A stretch of DNA of 64,000 bases from Photobacterium atrarenae (GTDB lineage Bacteria > Pseudomonadota > Gammaproteobacteria > Enterobacterales > Vibrionaceae), in NCBI RefSeq assembly GCF_024380015.1, contig NZ_CP101508.1, forward strand, positions 558,001-622,000, written 5' to 3'. Shown piece after piece: positions 18,635 to 27,254 of the stretch. Under the pieces are notes generated by a model that was not told the origin of the DNA, did not search any database, and was given only the letters and a program-made list of their open reading frames with translations. Both the position numbers and the translations under genes were made by a program. Numbering within the stretch: the stretch's first letter is position 1; every line of letters begins with the position of its first letter.

Positions 18635-19438
18635 ATGCGCGAATTAGACACCCCGGCTTCAGACCAATACAGCCAACGCTTCGGCGGCACCCGACGTTTA
18701 TACGGCAACAGCGAAGTAGAGATCCTCCGCGCGGCCCATGTGTGTGTGATTGGGATTGGCGGTGTTGGCTCCTGGGCAGCTGAAGCCCTGGCGCGGACCG
18801 GGGTTGGTGAGCTGACGCTGATTGACATGGATGATGTCTGTGTCACCAATATTAACCGTCAGATCCACGCGATGAGCGGCACGGTCGGTCAGAGCAAGAT
18901 TGAAGTGATGGCCGAGCGGATCCGGCTGATTAATCCGGAGTGTCAGATTAATCTGATTGATGATTTTATTACCCCGGAAAATATCGCGGAGTACATCGAC
19001 AGCCGTTATGACTATGTGCTGGATGCCATCGACAGTGTGAAGCCGAAAGCGGCGCTGCTGGCGTACTGTAAGCGCAACAAAATCAAGGTGATCACCACCG
19101 GCGGGGCCGGGGGACAGACCGATCCGACCCAAATCCAGATTGCCGATTTGACCAAGACAATTCAGGATCCGCTGGCGGCAAAAATTCGTAACATGCTGCG
19201 CCGGTTCCACAATTTCAGCAAAACCCGTAAGTTCGGGATTGAGTGTGTCTATTCGACCGAGCAGCTGAAGTACCCGCAGGCTGATGGCTCGGTGTGCAAT
19301 GTGAAAGCCACCGCTGAAGGGCCGAAGCGGATGGATTGCGCCAGCGGCTTTGGTGCCGCGACCATGGTCACGGCCACCTTTGGTTTTGTCGCGGCTTCAC
19401 GCATCGTGCAAAAGCTGATTGATAAGCACCGGAAGTAA
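18635..19438 (+). CDS. tcdA: tRNA threonylcarbamoyladenosine dehydratase TcdA (CsdL)
   Basis: TcdA uses ATP to cyclise t6A37 to ct6A in ANN-decoding tRNAs. It is an E1/MoeB/ThiF-type protein: the nucleotide motif GIGGVGSWAAEALARTGVGELTLIDMDDV is at residues 35-63, followed by NINRQ and DAIDSVKPKAAL. The ATG at 18635 gives 267 residues and a start like E. coli TcdA. In E. coli TcdA works with the CsdA-CsdE sulfur pair, and here csdA-csdE lie directly downstream on the opposite strand, which keeps that link. Confidence 0.93.
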   Translation: MRELDTPASDQYSQRFGGTRRLYGNSEVEILRAAHVCVIGIGGVGSWAAEALARTGVGELTLIDMDDVCVTNINRQIHAMSGTVGQSKIEVMAERIRLINPECQINLIDDFITPENIAEYIDSRYDYVLDAIDSVKPKAALLAYCKRNKIKVITTGGAGGQTDPTQIQIADLTKTIQDPLAAKIRNMLRRFHNFSKTRKFGIECVYSTEQLKYPQADGSVCNVKATAEGPKRMDCASGFGAATMVTATFGFVAASRIVQKLIDKHRK

Positions 19439-19473
19439 TTTCGGCGGTGTCAGCCCCCAGGCTTGGAATCAAG

Positions 19474-19515
19474 CCAATAAAAAACGACCGCCAACCGGCG
19501 GTCGTTTTTTATTGG
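19474..19515. terminator. strong bidirectional terminator
   Basis: A perfect 19-bp stem with a 4-base AACC loop, flanked by A6 and T6, lies between the convergent tcdA and csdE genes and can end transcription from both sides. Confidence 0.9.
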
Positions 19516-19539
19516 AGAGCGGGGAGGGGCCGGAAGCGA

Positions 19540-19968
19540 TCAGCTCGCCGCCAGTTGCTTGATCTGCTCGACAATCGCTTTCAGGCCGTTGCCCCGGGAC
19601 GGGCTCAGGTGGGCCATCAGCCCCAGGTGGTCAAAATAGCCATCGATATCAAAGTCGCGGATGGCTGCGGCATCTTGGCCTTCATAGGCCGCCAGCACCA
19701 GGGTGATCAGGCCACGCACAATCCGGGCATCGGAGTCGGCCGCAAAGTGAAACACTTCACCGCGTTGCTCGTGGGCCAGCCACACCTTGCTTTCACAGCC
19801 GCTGACCAGCAATTGAGCCTGTTTATATTCCTCCGGCAGTGCCGGCAGTTTTTTCCCCAGCTGGATCACCTGGCGGTAGCGGTCTTCCCAGCCTTGAGCG
19901 GCCTGCATCTGGGCCACAATGGTGTCGGTGGTGATCTCGGTCCCGAATGGGTGGGCTGGTAAGGTCAT
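19540..19968 (-). CDS. csdE: sulfur acceptor protein CsdE (SufE family)
   Basis: CsdE takes persulfide sulfur from the cysteine desulfurase CsdA and passes it on. It is a SufE-like domain of 142 residues; VSGCESKVW carries the acceptor Cys, and FHFAADSDARIVRGL is the typical SufE core. The ATG at 19968 follows GAGGAG at 8 bases; an in-frame TTG at 19983 is less likely. The gene lies 23 bases after csdA and the two probably form one transcript. Confidence 0.92.
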   Translation of the reverse strand: MTLPAHPFGTEITTDTIVAQMQAAQGWEDRYRQVIQLGKKLPALPEEYKQAQLLVSGCESKVWLAHEQRGEVFHFAADSDARIVRGLITLVLAAYEGQDAAAIRDFDIDGYFDHLGLMAHLSPSRGNGLKAIVEQIKQLAAS

Positions 19969-19991
19969 GCGTTTTCTCCTCAACCTAAAGC

Positions 19992-21212
19992 CTAAAGTAA
20001 ATCGCAGGCTTTGTGCAGTGCGGCGACAAAGCGGGCAACGTCTTGTTCGGTGTTATACAGCGCCAGTGATACCCGCAGTGTGCCGCTCAGGCCGAGGGCA
20101 TCGAGCATCGGGTGGGCACAGTGATGGCCGGCGCGCAGGGCGATCCCCTGCTGATCGAGCAGGGTGGCGATATCCTGGTGATGTACACCCTCGACAACGA
20201 AGGAGAATAGGCTGGCATCGGGTTGCAGGCCGACAACCCGCAAGCCGTCGATCTCCCGGATCCCGTCAATGGCCAGCTGGCGCAGACGGTGAATATGCGC
20301 TTCGGCAGCGGTGTGGTCAATCTCGCTCAGCCAGTCAATGGCGGCTGCCAGGGCCAGGCTGCCGGCGACATTCGGGGTGCCGGCTTCAAATTTGCCGGGC
20401 AGGTCGGAAAAAGTGGTGCCGTCAAAGGTCACTTTCTCCACCATCTTGCCGCCGCCATGCCACGGCGGCATAGCATCAAGCAGGGCCCGCTTGCCGTACA
20501 GCACACCAATGCCGGCCGGGGCAAAGAGTTTGTGGCCGGAGAAGACATAAAAGTCGGCATCCAGCACCTGCACGTCAATTTTTTCGTGGGCCACGGCCTG
20601 GGCACCGTCGACCACCACCACTGCGCCTTGCTGGTGGGCGGCGGCAATGATGGACTCAATCGGGTTGCGGGTGCCGGTGACATTGGTGATATGGGCTACG
20701 GCGACGATCTTGGTGCGTGGCGTCAATAACTGCGCGAAGGCTGCCATATCCAGGGTGCAGTCCGGTTGCATCGGTAGCTTGACGACTTTGGCGCCGGTCT
20801 GTTCGGCGACGATTTGCCACGGCACGATGTTGGCGTGGTGCTCCAGCTCGCTGACCAGGATCTCATCGCCCGGTTGTAATTGCTGGCGAGCGTAGGTCTG
20901 AGCAATCAGGTTGAGGGCTTCGGTCGCGCCGCGGGTCCAGATGATCTCTTCCCGTTGTGCCGCATGGATAAAGTGTTGTACCGTGGTGCGTGCCTGCTCG
21001 AACTGCGCGGTGGCAGCCGCAGTCAGACTGTGACTGCCGCGATGGACATTGGCGTTGTGGCCGCTGTAGTACCGCTGGATGGTTTCGATCACCACCAGCG
21101 GTTTTTGGCTTGTGGCGGCGCTGTCTAAATAGACCAGGGGCTGGCCGTGACATTGTTGGGCCAGGGCCGGAAACTGTTGGCGAATCATGTCGATATCAAA
21201 TTGCGCAGTCAT
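19992..21212 (-). CDS. csdA: cysteine desulfurase CsdA
   Basis: CsdA is a PLP-dependent class V aminotransferase-fold enzyme that removes sulfur from cysteine and hands it to CsdE. The protein has 406 residues. TRGATEALNL and SELEHHANIVPW are PLP-binding motifs, VDGAQAV holds the PLP-ring Asp, SGHKLFAP carries the PLP Lys, and RAGHHCAHP carries the active-site Cys in a short loop, as in group II (SufS/CsdA) enzymes. There is no suf cluster nearby, and pairing with CsdE and nearby tcdA favours CsdA over SufS. Confidence 0.92.
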   Translation of the reverse strand: MTAQFDIDMIRQQFPALAQQCHGQPLVYLDSAATSQKPLVVIETIQRYYSGHNANVHRGSHSLTAAATAQFEQARTTVQHFIHAAQREEIIWTRGATEALNLIAQTYARQQLQPGDEILVSELEHHANIVPWQIVAEQTGAKVVKLPMQPDCTLDMAAFAQLLTPRTKIVAVAHITNVTGTRNPIESIIAAAHQQGAVVVVDGAQAVAHEKIDVQVLDADFYVFSGHKLFAPAGIGVLYGKRALLDAMPPWHGGGKMVEKVTFDGTTFSDLPGKFEAGTPNVAGSLALAAAIDWLSEIDHTAAEAHIHRLRQLAIDGIREIDGLRVVGLQPDASLFSFVVEGVHHQDIATLLDQQGIALRAGHHCAHPMLDALGLSGTLRVSLALYNTEQDVARFVAALHKACDLL

Positions 21213-21325
21213 GGGGAGTCACATTGCTGATCAGAAGGAGGCGATCATGCCATTATTTGCGCCAAGAGCAAGGGCTAAGGTCATTTGTTACTGGTAATTA
21301 TAGGGGGAGTGCCAGGGGCAGGCAG

Positions 21326-21354
21326 AAAAAAAGCACTGCGTTGGGGCGCAGTGC
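21326..21354 (-). terminator. terminator of gcvB
   Basis: On the minus strand GCACTGCG and CGCAGTGC form an 8-bp stem around a 6-base loop, followed by seven T. Confidence 0.92.
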
Positions 21355-21518
21355 CAATCAGAAACTTTGACAGACAGGTCAAAAAATACAGGAAGTAAAA
21401 AACGGTAGATGGACTACCCGTCCGGCACAACCCGGACAATATGCAAACACAACATCGCAACTCGAGTGAAAATTCGTCAAACGATCGGTTAAAACGAAGC
21501 CTCGCTCACCGTTGCGGT
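21326..21518 (-). ncRNA. gcvB: GcvB small RNA
   Basis: On the minus strand, divergent from gcvA, lies an RNA of about 193 bases with the GcvB layout. It has the GU-rich R1 seed region (21440-21461, containing GATGTTGTGTTTGCA), two small hairpins (GTCCGG with CCGGAC and GGTAG with CTACC), the R2 seed (21369-21397, ACTTCCTGTA then CCTGTCTGTC) and a terminator. Each block occurs in the same order in E. coli GcvB. GcvB is an Hfq-dependent repressor of many amino-acid and peptide uptake mRNAs. In enterobacteria GcvA activates it when glycine is plentiful. The exact 5' end is inferred from the promoter. Confidence 0.93.
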
Positions 21519-21522
21519 GCAA

Positions 21523-21551
21523 ATCATATGGTTTATGTAGCACTTGAACAA
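21523..21551 (-). promoter_or_regulatory. predicted promoter of gcvB
   Basis: On the minus strand TTGTTC (21546-21551), a 17-base spacer and TATGAT (21523-21528) place the RNA start near 21515-21518. The region upstream is shared with gcvA, as expected for GcvA control. Confidence 0.7.
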
Positions 21552-21599
21552 TCGACAATTTATAATGTTTAGCATAAAAAAATCTAATGCAGGAAGGCC

Positions 21600-22508
21600 A
21601 TGTCGAGACGTTTACCGCCGTTGAATTCGCTCAAAGTGTTTGAGGCTGCCGCCCGACACTTGAGTTTTACCCGGGCAGCTGAAGAGTTATTTGTCACACA
21701 AGCTGCTGTAAGTCACCAAATTAAAGCCCTGGAGGAATTTTTAGGGCTCAAATTATTTCGCCGGAGAAACCGATCTCTGTTGCTGACCGAGGAAGGGCAG
21801 AGCTATTTTCTCGACATCAAAGACATCTTTTCGGCCATCTCTGATGCCACGGATAAAGTCCTGGAGCGGGGATCAAAAGGAGCGTTAACCATTAGTTTAC
21901 CTCCTAGTTTTGCCATCCAGTGGCTGGTACCGCGCCTGGCGGATTTCAATGAGAAGCACCCGGATATTGATGTGCGGATCAAGGCGGTCGATCTGGATGA
22001 GGGATCGCTGACCGACGACGTCGATGTCGCCATTTACTATGGCCGGGGCAACTGGCCGGGACTGCGTGCCGACAAGCTTTACCAGGAGTTCCTGCTGCCG
22101 GTGTGCTCGCCGATGTTGCTGACCGGTCCCAAGCCGCTGCGCTCGCTGGCTGACCTCAAGCATCACACCCTGCTGCACGATACTTCGCGCAAAGAGTGGA
22201 AGAGCTTTGTCCGCCAGCAGGCGCTCGATGGTATGAATGTCAATCAGGGGCCGATTTTCAGCCACTCCACTATGGTGCTGCAGGCGGCGGTGCATGGTCA
22301 GGGGATTGCGCTGGGTAATAACGTGCTGGCGCAGCCGGAGCTTGATGCCGGGCGTCTGGTCTGTCCGTTTGATGAAGTGCTGGTGAGTAAGAATGCATTC
22401 TACCTGGTGTGCCAGGAGAAGCAGGCGGAAACCGGCCGGATCCAGATCTTCCGCGACTGGGTGCTGGCCAAAGCTGCCCGTGAACAGGAGGATATGCCGG
22501 ATGTCTGA
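21600..22508 (+). CDS. gcvA: glycine cleavage system transcriptional activator GcvA
   Basis: GcvA is a LysR-type regulator of the glycine-cleavage operon and, in enterobacteria, of gcvB. It has 302 residues. The N-terminal helix-turn-helix is LSFTRAAEELFVTQAAVSHQIKALE, followed by the effector domain (LTISLPPSFAIQWLVPRL), both characteristic of GcvA. ATG 21600 follows AGGAAGG. The stop overlaps the next gene by 8 bases. The divergent gcvB gene confirms the assignment. Confidence 0.93.
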   Translation: MSRRLPPLNSLKVFEAAARHLSFTRAAEELFVTQAAVSHQIKALEEFLGLKLFRRRNRSLLLTEEGQSYFLDIKDIFSAISDATDKVLERGSKGALTISLPPSFAIQWLVPRLADFNEKHPDIDVRIKAVDLDEGSLTDDVDVAIYYGRGNWPGLRADKLYQEFLLPVCSPMLLTGPKPLRSLADLKHHTLLHDTSRKEWKSFVRQQALDGMNVNQGPIFSHSTMVLQAAVHGQGIALGNNVLAQPELDAGRLVCPFDEVLVSKNAFYLVCQEKQAETGRIQIFRDWVLAKAAREQEDMPDV

Positions 22509-23178
22509 GCTGGCTGAATATTTGATTGACGGTCCGTCGGCTGAGGCGGCACAAGCGACGTTTCTGTTTGCTCACGGTGCCGGCGCCGGGATGGATCATG
22601 CTTTTATGACCACCCTGGCCGAGGGGCTGGCGGCGCACGGGATCCGGGTGGTGCGGTTTGATTTTCCGTATATGGTCAAACGCCGGGAAGACGGCAAGAA
22701 ACGGCCGCCGGACCGCCAGCCTAAGTTGTTGCTGGACTTTCAGCGTCATATCGATACCTTTGCCGCCGACGGTAAGCTGGTGATTGGCGGCAAGTCCATG
22801 GGCGGGCGGATGGCCAGTTTGATGGTCACCGAGATTGCCGCACAGACGCCGGAGGTGCAGGATTGTCGCGAGCAGGTCAAAGGTGTGGCTTGTCTCGGCT
22901 TTCCGTTTCACCCGCCAGGGAAACCGGAAAACTTCCGTGGCGATCACCTGCGGGATATTGCAGTGCCGACTCTGATCTTGCAGGGCGAGCGGGATACTTT
23001 TGGTACGCGCGCCGAAGTGGAAGGCTGGTCTTATGCTGACACGGTGCAAACCGCGTTTTTACCTGATGGCGATCACAGCTTCAAACCGCGCAAAGCATCC
23101 GGTCATACGGAAGCGGATAACCTGGCGCTGGCGATTGCGCAGTTGGCGGCGTTTATCAAGGAATGTGTCAATGATTAA
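22501..23178 (+). CDS. alpha/beta hydrolase, KANL3/Tex30-like
   Basis: This is a protein of 225 residues with an alpha/beta hydrolase fold. FAHGAGAGMDH is the oxyanion-hole region, GGKSMGGRMAS is the nucleophile elbow with Ser in G-x-S-x-G form, and LILQGERDTFG and DGDHSFKPRK hold the expected acid and His. Proteins of this kind are often labelled KANL3/Tex30-like or dienelactone-hydrolase-like, and the substrate is unknown. AGGAGG precedes ATG 22501 inside the gcvA coding end, and its own end overlaps the next gene by 8 bases, so gcvA, this gene and the DUF423 gene appear translationally coupled. Confidence 0.85.
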   Translation: MSELAEYLIDGPSAEAAQATFLFAHGAGAGMDHAFMTTLAEGLAAHGIRVVRFDFPYMVKRREDGKKRPPDRQPKLLLDFQRHIDTFAADGKLVIGGKSMGGRMASLMVTEIAAQTPEVQDCREQVKGVACLGFPFHPPGKPENFRGDHLRDIAVPTLILQGERDTFGTRAEVEGWSYADTVQTAFLPDGDHSFKPRKASGHTEADNLALAIAQLAAFIKECVND

Positions 23179-23554
23179 TGGATGGAGCCGCGGTTTACTG
23201 GTGTTGGCCGCATTAAGCGGGGCGGTGACGGTATCGCTCGGGGCCTTTGCTGCCCATGGCCTGAAAGGCCACTTGTCGCCGTATCTGCTGGGCGTGTTTG
23301 AGACCGGGGTGCAATATCAGGCCTGGCACACCCTGGCGATCATTGCTTGTGTGATCTTGGCACGCATTCTGTCGTCAAAAGCGGTATTATACGCAGCCCT
23401 GTTTTTCGCGGCGGGGATTGTGCTGTTCAGCGGCAGCCTGTACGGCTTGGCGCTGAGTGGTATCAAGTGGTTTGGCCCCATCACTCCGATGGGCGGCGTC
23501 TGTTTTATTATTGGCTGGGTGGCCCTTGCGGTAGCTGCCTGGCGTTCAGCTTGA
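23171..23554 (+). CDS. ygdD: DUF423 inner-membrane protein (YgdD-like)
   Basis: This is a protein of 127 residues with four predicted transmembrane helices and the DUF423 signature LGAFAAHGLKGHLSPYLLGVFETGVQYQ split over helices 1-2. The biochemical function is unknown. E. coli ygdD sits between gcvA and rlmM, the same neighbourhood as here. The start at ATG 23171 lies within the end of the hydrolase gene. Confidence 0.88.
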   Translation: MINGWSRGLLVLAALSGAVTVSLGAFAAHGLKGHLSPYLLGVFETGVQYQAWHTLAIIACVILARILSSKAVLYAALFFAAGIVLFSGSLYGLALSGIKWFGPITPMGGVCFIIGWVALAVAAWRSA

Positions 23555-23563
23555 GGGTAGAAA

Positions 23564-24646
23564 GTGAATCACGTTCTGTTGTACTGCCGTCCCGGCTTTG
23601 AGAAGGAATGTGCCGGTGAAGTTCAAGACAAAGCCAATACACTGGAATTGTTTGGTTTTCCTCGTGTCAAGAATAACAGCGGTTATGTGTTGTTCGAGTT
23701 CTATCAGCCGGGTGATGCGGAGCAGTTTATTCAGCGTCAGCCGTTCTCAGAGCTGATTTTTGCCCGCCAGATGATGGCGGTGGTGCCGATGCTGGCTGAT
23801 TTGCCGCCGGACGATCGCATCTCCCCAATCCTGGAAGCCGTGGCGGATTTCCCGCGCTGTGGCGATCTGCGGGTTGAGACGCCGGATACCAATGAAGCCA
23901 AGGAGCTGCTGAAGTTCTGCCGCAAATTTACGGTGCCGCTGCGTCAGGCCCTGCGCAAGCAAGGGGGCATGTATGCCAAGGACAATCCCAAGAAGCCGGT
24001 ACTGCACCTGTGCTTTGTTGCGCCGGGTTGCTGTTTTGTCGGCTATTCGTACAGCCATAACAATTCGGCGTTCTTTATGGGGATCCCGCGCCTGAAGTTC
24101 CCGGCCGATGCGCCGAGCCGCTCAACCCTGAAACTGGAAGAAGCCTTTCACGTGTTTATTCCGCGCGAGGAGTGGGATACGCGTCTGGCCTCCGGGATGT
24201 GGGGGGTGGATTTGGGGGCTTGTCCGGGCGGCTGGACCTATCAGCTGGTAAAGCGCTCAATGTTCGTCCATGCAGTGGATAATGGCCAGATGGCGCAAAG
24301 CCTGATGGATACCGGCCAGGTGAAGCATCATGAAGCCGACGGGTTTAAGTTTGAGCCGCCGCGCAAGAACGTGACCTGGCTGGTGTGTGACATGGTCGAG
24401 AAACCAGCCCGGGTCGCGCACCTGATGGGCAGCTGGCTGATCAAGGGCTGGGCCAAAGAGAGCATTTTTAACCTCAAACTGCCGATGAAAGGCCGTTATG
24501 ATGAGGTGCTGCAGGATATCGAAAATCTGAAACTGTACCTGATTGAGAATGGGGTGAAGTTCAAGCTCCAAGCCAAGCACCTGTATCATGACCGCGAGGA
24601 AATCACGGTGCATATTCAGCGTCTGGACAATCGCGCACCGTACTAA
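23564..24646 (+). CDS. rlmM: 23S rRNA C2498 2'-O-ribose methyltransferase RlmM
   Basis: RlmM methylates the 2'-OH of C2498 of 23S rRNA using S-adenosylmethionine. The protein has 360 residues (366 in E. coli). An N-terminal THUMP-like domain is followed by a Rossmann methyltransferase domain with the SAM motif [21 protein letters not shown] and FNLKLPMKG hold the conserved Asp and Lys of the K-D-K-E type catalytic set. It starts with GTG 23564, nine bases after the ygdD stop, and closes the gcvA transcription unit. Confidence 0.93.
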   Translation: MNHVLLYCRPGFEKECAGEVQDKANTLELFGFPRVKNNSGYVLFEFYQPGDAEQFIQRQPFSELIFARQMMAVVPMLADLPPDDRISPILEAVADFPRCGDLRVETPDTNEAKELLKFCRKFTVPLRQALRKQGGMYAKDNPKKPVLHLCFVAPGCCFVGYSYSHNNSAFFMGIPRLKFPADAPSRSTLKLEEAFHVFIPREEWDTRLASGMWGVDLGACPGGWTYQLVKRSMFVHAVDNGQMAQSLMDTGQVKHHEADGFKFEPPRKNVTWLVCDMVEKPARVAHLMGSWLIKGWAKESIFNLKLPMKGRYDEVLQDIENLKLYLIENGVKFKLQAKHLYHDREEITVHIQRLDNRAPY

Positions 24647-24671
24647 GTCGCTCCCGGCATCCAGCTAAATC

Positions 24672-24706
24672 AAAAACGCCGTCACTGCAAAAGGACGGCG
24701 TTTTTT
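24672..24706. terminator. bidirectional terminator between rlmM and xni
   Basis: AAAAACGCCGTC pairs with GACGGCGTTTTT around a 10-base loop. The T runs on both strands fit termination of rlmM on the plus strand and of xni on the minus strand. Confidence 0.85.
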
Positions 24707-24766
24707 GTTGCGTGGCTTTGGTGACTGCTTGCCTTGGCTTCGCGGTATCGCACAATCGCGAAGTGC

Positions 24767-25561
24767 TCAGGCGTTAGGCTCCTCGCTCGTCACCGCCTGA
24801 CGGAAGCGGATATCCTGAAGGTTGAAGCCCAGCTGGAGGTCAGTTTTCAGGGCAGCGACCTGTTTGCAATGGGTCGCTTGCTCGCGGTATGGGTCGATTT
24901 TCTTGTGCCACTTGTCAGGGAGATCATCGGCAGCCAGGATCGCTTCCAGGCTGGGGTAGTGGCTGAGGAGCTCAACTGCCGCCTTGGGGCCGATGCCGGG
25001 TACGCCGGGAATTTTGCTGGAGCTGATCCCGGCCAGGCCCCAGTAATCGCTCAGCTGCTCAGGACGCACCCCGAACTCTTTTTCGATATACGGACTGTCG
25101 AGCCAGCGTTGCTGGAAATAATCGCGGATCCGCAAGGTCGGACGCAGGAGCTGGCAGTAGCCTTTGTCGGTCGAGACGATGGTGACCTGCTGGCCGTGAT
25201 CGGCCACTTTCAGGGCCAAAGTGGCGATCAGGTCGTCGGCCTCATCCCCGTCGGAGAGCAATGAGTCAACGCCCATTGCCATAAAGGCGTCTTGAATGAG
25301 ATCCATCCCGGCCAACAGTTCAGGCGGCATCGGCTTGCGGCCTTCTTTGTAGCGCGGCAGCAACTCGGCCCGCCAGCCCCGATCCTCTCCCAAGTGATCA
25401 AACACGGCGACGATATGGGTCGGCTCACTGACGGCGATGATTTTAGTCAGGGCTTGGCAGCAAACCCGGGCGGTATTCTGGACATCCGGCTCACCCGGTT
25501 GGGCGGCATGGACGCGGCGGATCAGGTTCAGGGCATCAATGATGACAAGATGGATAGACAT
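24767..25561 (-). CDS. xni: flap endonuclease Xni (exonuclease IX)
   Basis: This is a protein of 264 residues homologous to E. coli Xni/ExoIX, a 5' flap endonuclease related to the 5' nuclease domain of DNA polymerase I. DGDEADDLIATLA holds the Asp and Glu metal ligands, IVSTDKGYCQL follows, and the helix-hairpin-helix segment IPGVPGIGPKAAVELL binds DNA. It lies downstream of ppnN on the minus strand. E. coli xni is also near ppnN and rlmM. Confidence 0.92.
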   Translation of the reverse strand: MSIHLVIIDALNLIRRVHAAQPGEPDVQNTARVCCQALTKIIAVSEPTHIVAVFDHLGEDRGWRAELLPRYKEGRKPMPPELLAGMDLIQDAFMAMGVDSLLSDGDEADDLIATLALKVADHGQQVTIVSTDKGYCQLLRPTLRIRDYFQQRWLDSPYIEKEFGVRPEQLSDYWGLAGISSSKIPGVPGIGPKAAVELLSHYPSLEAILAADDLPDKWHKKIDPYREQATHCKQVAALKTDLQLGFNLQDIRFRQAVTSEEPNA

Positions 25562-25578
25562 AGAACTTCAGATAATGA

Positions 25579-25602
25579 AAAGGGCCGACTCAGGCCCTTT
25601 AT
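25579..25602 (-). terminator. hairpin between ppnN and xni
   Basis: An 8-bp stem (AAAGGGCC with GGCCCTTT on the minus strand) around a 6-base loop is followed by TTCATT. It may partly end ppnN transcription before xni. Confidence 0.5.
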
Positions 25603-25659
25603 TGTACATCTGTGCGTGAAGCTGTCACCCCCGGTCGGGGAGCTGGGGTCATTTCCCAC

Positions 25660-27033
25660 CTATTTCCCGCCTATCGGGGTGGTGAGGATTTCGTAACAGG
25701 GCTCGTAATGAGAGCCGGGCAGTTTCATCCGCTGTTGCTCGACAAAACTTCTGAGCAATTTGTCCATTCGTTTCATCAACGCTAAGTCGCCGTTGATTTG
25801 GAACGGCCCCTTGCGCTCGATGAGTTTTATCCCTTCTTCCTTCACATTCCCAGCGACAATCCCGGAAAAGGCCCGGCGCAGGCTGGCTGCCAGGTGCTCC
25901 GGCCGCTGATTCATATGGAGATCCAGGCCGGCCATGGTTTCGTGGTTGGGCTCAAACGGTAGCTGGAACTCCGGCGGAATTTTCAGCGACCAGTTGTAGC
26001 TGTAGGCATCCCCGGTGGCCTGGCGGTGTTCTTTGATGATCGGCATCGCCGATTTCATGATCCGGGCGACCTCGACCGGGTCATCGATGACGATTTCGTA
26101 ATGGCGGGTGGCATCTTCCCCCAAAGTGTCGCGGATAAAACTGTCGAGTGTGCGGAAATATGGCTCGCTCTCGCGTGGCCCGGTTAGCACGACCGGCAGC
26201 GGCTGATCGGCGTTTTCCGGTTCCATCAGGATCCCGAGGATGTACAACAACTCTTCGGCTGTCCCGGCCCCGCCGGGGAAAATCACAATACCGTGACCGG
26301 AACGCACGAAGGCTTCAAGGCGTTTCTCGATATCCGGCAGGATCACCAGTTCGTTGACAATCGGGTTCGGCGGCTCGGCTGCAATAATGGACGGTTCGGT
26401 CAAGCCGATGAAGCGGCTGTGTTGGAATCGTTGCTGGGCGTGGCCGATGGCGGCGCCTTTCATCGGCCCTTCCATCGCACCCGGCCCGCACCCGGTACAG
26501 ATGTTGAGCTCGCGCAGGCCCAGTTCATGACCGACTTCCCGGGTGTACTGATATTCCACCGGATTGATCGAGTGGCCGCCCCAGCAGACCACGACGTTGG
26601 GTTCATGGCCGGGGCGAACCACTCGGGCGTTGCGCAGGATACTGAAGACAAAGTTGGTGATATGCGGGGCACTGGTCAGGTTGATGTCTCGGCGTTGCTC
26701 GAGATGCATATTGACGTAAATAATATCGCGTAGGACGGCGAACATGTGCTCCTGGATCCCGCGAATGATTTTGCCGTCGACAAAGGCGTGCTCTGGCGGG
26801 TTCATCAGCTCCAGTTTGATCCCGCGCTCGCGCCGCAGCACGTTGACGTCAAAACTTTTGTGTTTTTCCAGCAGCTCTTTGGAGTTGTCGGTGTGGCTGC
26901 CGGAGTTGAGCACCGCCAGTGAGCAATTGCGGTACAGGCGGTACAAATCGCTGGATGCTGTTGCTTTGAGCAGGTCAACTTCCAGTTGTGACAGCAAATC
27001 CATCGCGCCAACAGGACTGATATGCGTGATCAT
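25660..27033 (-). CDS. ppnN: pyrimidine/purine nucleotide 5'-monophosphate nucleosidase PpnN (YgdH)
   Basis: PpnN cleaves nucleoside monophosphates to base and ribose-5-phosphate and in E. coli is stimulated by (p)ppGpp. The protein has 457 residues. The LOG-family motif [15 protein letters not shown] is near residue 255 and [16 protein letters not shown] near 185. The family's N-terminal region begins [20 protein letters not shown], as in E. coli. ATG 27033 follows AGGGAGGT; the frame extends six codons upstream without support. The gap of 221 bases upstream contains TTTTTAAG and CTTAAAAA arms (27128-27135, 27167-27174) around a CTCAA/TTGAG hairpin of unknown use. Confidence 0.93.
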   Translation of the reverse strand: MITHISPVGAMDLLSQLEVDLLKATASSDLYRLYRNCSLAVLNSGSHTDNSKELLEKHKSFDVNVLRRERGIKLELMNPPEHAFVDGKIIRGIQEHMFAVLRDIIYVNMHLEQRRDINLTSAPHITNFVFSILRNARVVRPGHEPNVVVCWGGHSINPVEYQYTREVGHELGLRELNICTGCGPGAMEGPMKGAAIGHAQQRFQHSRFIGLTEPSIIAAEPPNPIVNELVILPDIEKRLEAFVRSGHGIVIFPGGAGTAEELLYILGILMEPENADQPLPVVLTGPRESEPYFRTLDSFIRDTLGEDATRHYEIVIDDPVEVARIMKSAMPIIKEHRQATGDAYSYNWSLKIPPEFQLPFEPNHETMAGLDLHMNQRPEHLAASLRRAFSGIVAGNVKEEGIKLIERKGPFQINGDLALMKRMDKLLRSFVEQQRMKLPGSHYEPCYEILTTPIGGK

Positions 27034-27254
27034 GGTTACCTCCCTGGTCAAGATAAACGGCTGCGTTCATGATTTCGAATAATTGGATGCGGTATTGAAC
27101 CAGCCGGAGAGAGAACATCGCAGAGGGTTTTTAAGCCTGAGACCTCAATCGTTGAGATATCGGTGTCTTAAAAATCAGTCTGTTATTTCAACATACACAG
27201 AGAAATGCGATTTGACCAGTAAATGATGAGTCAGATGATAACCGGGCAGGAGAT

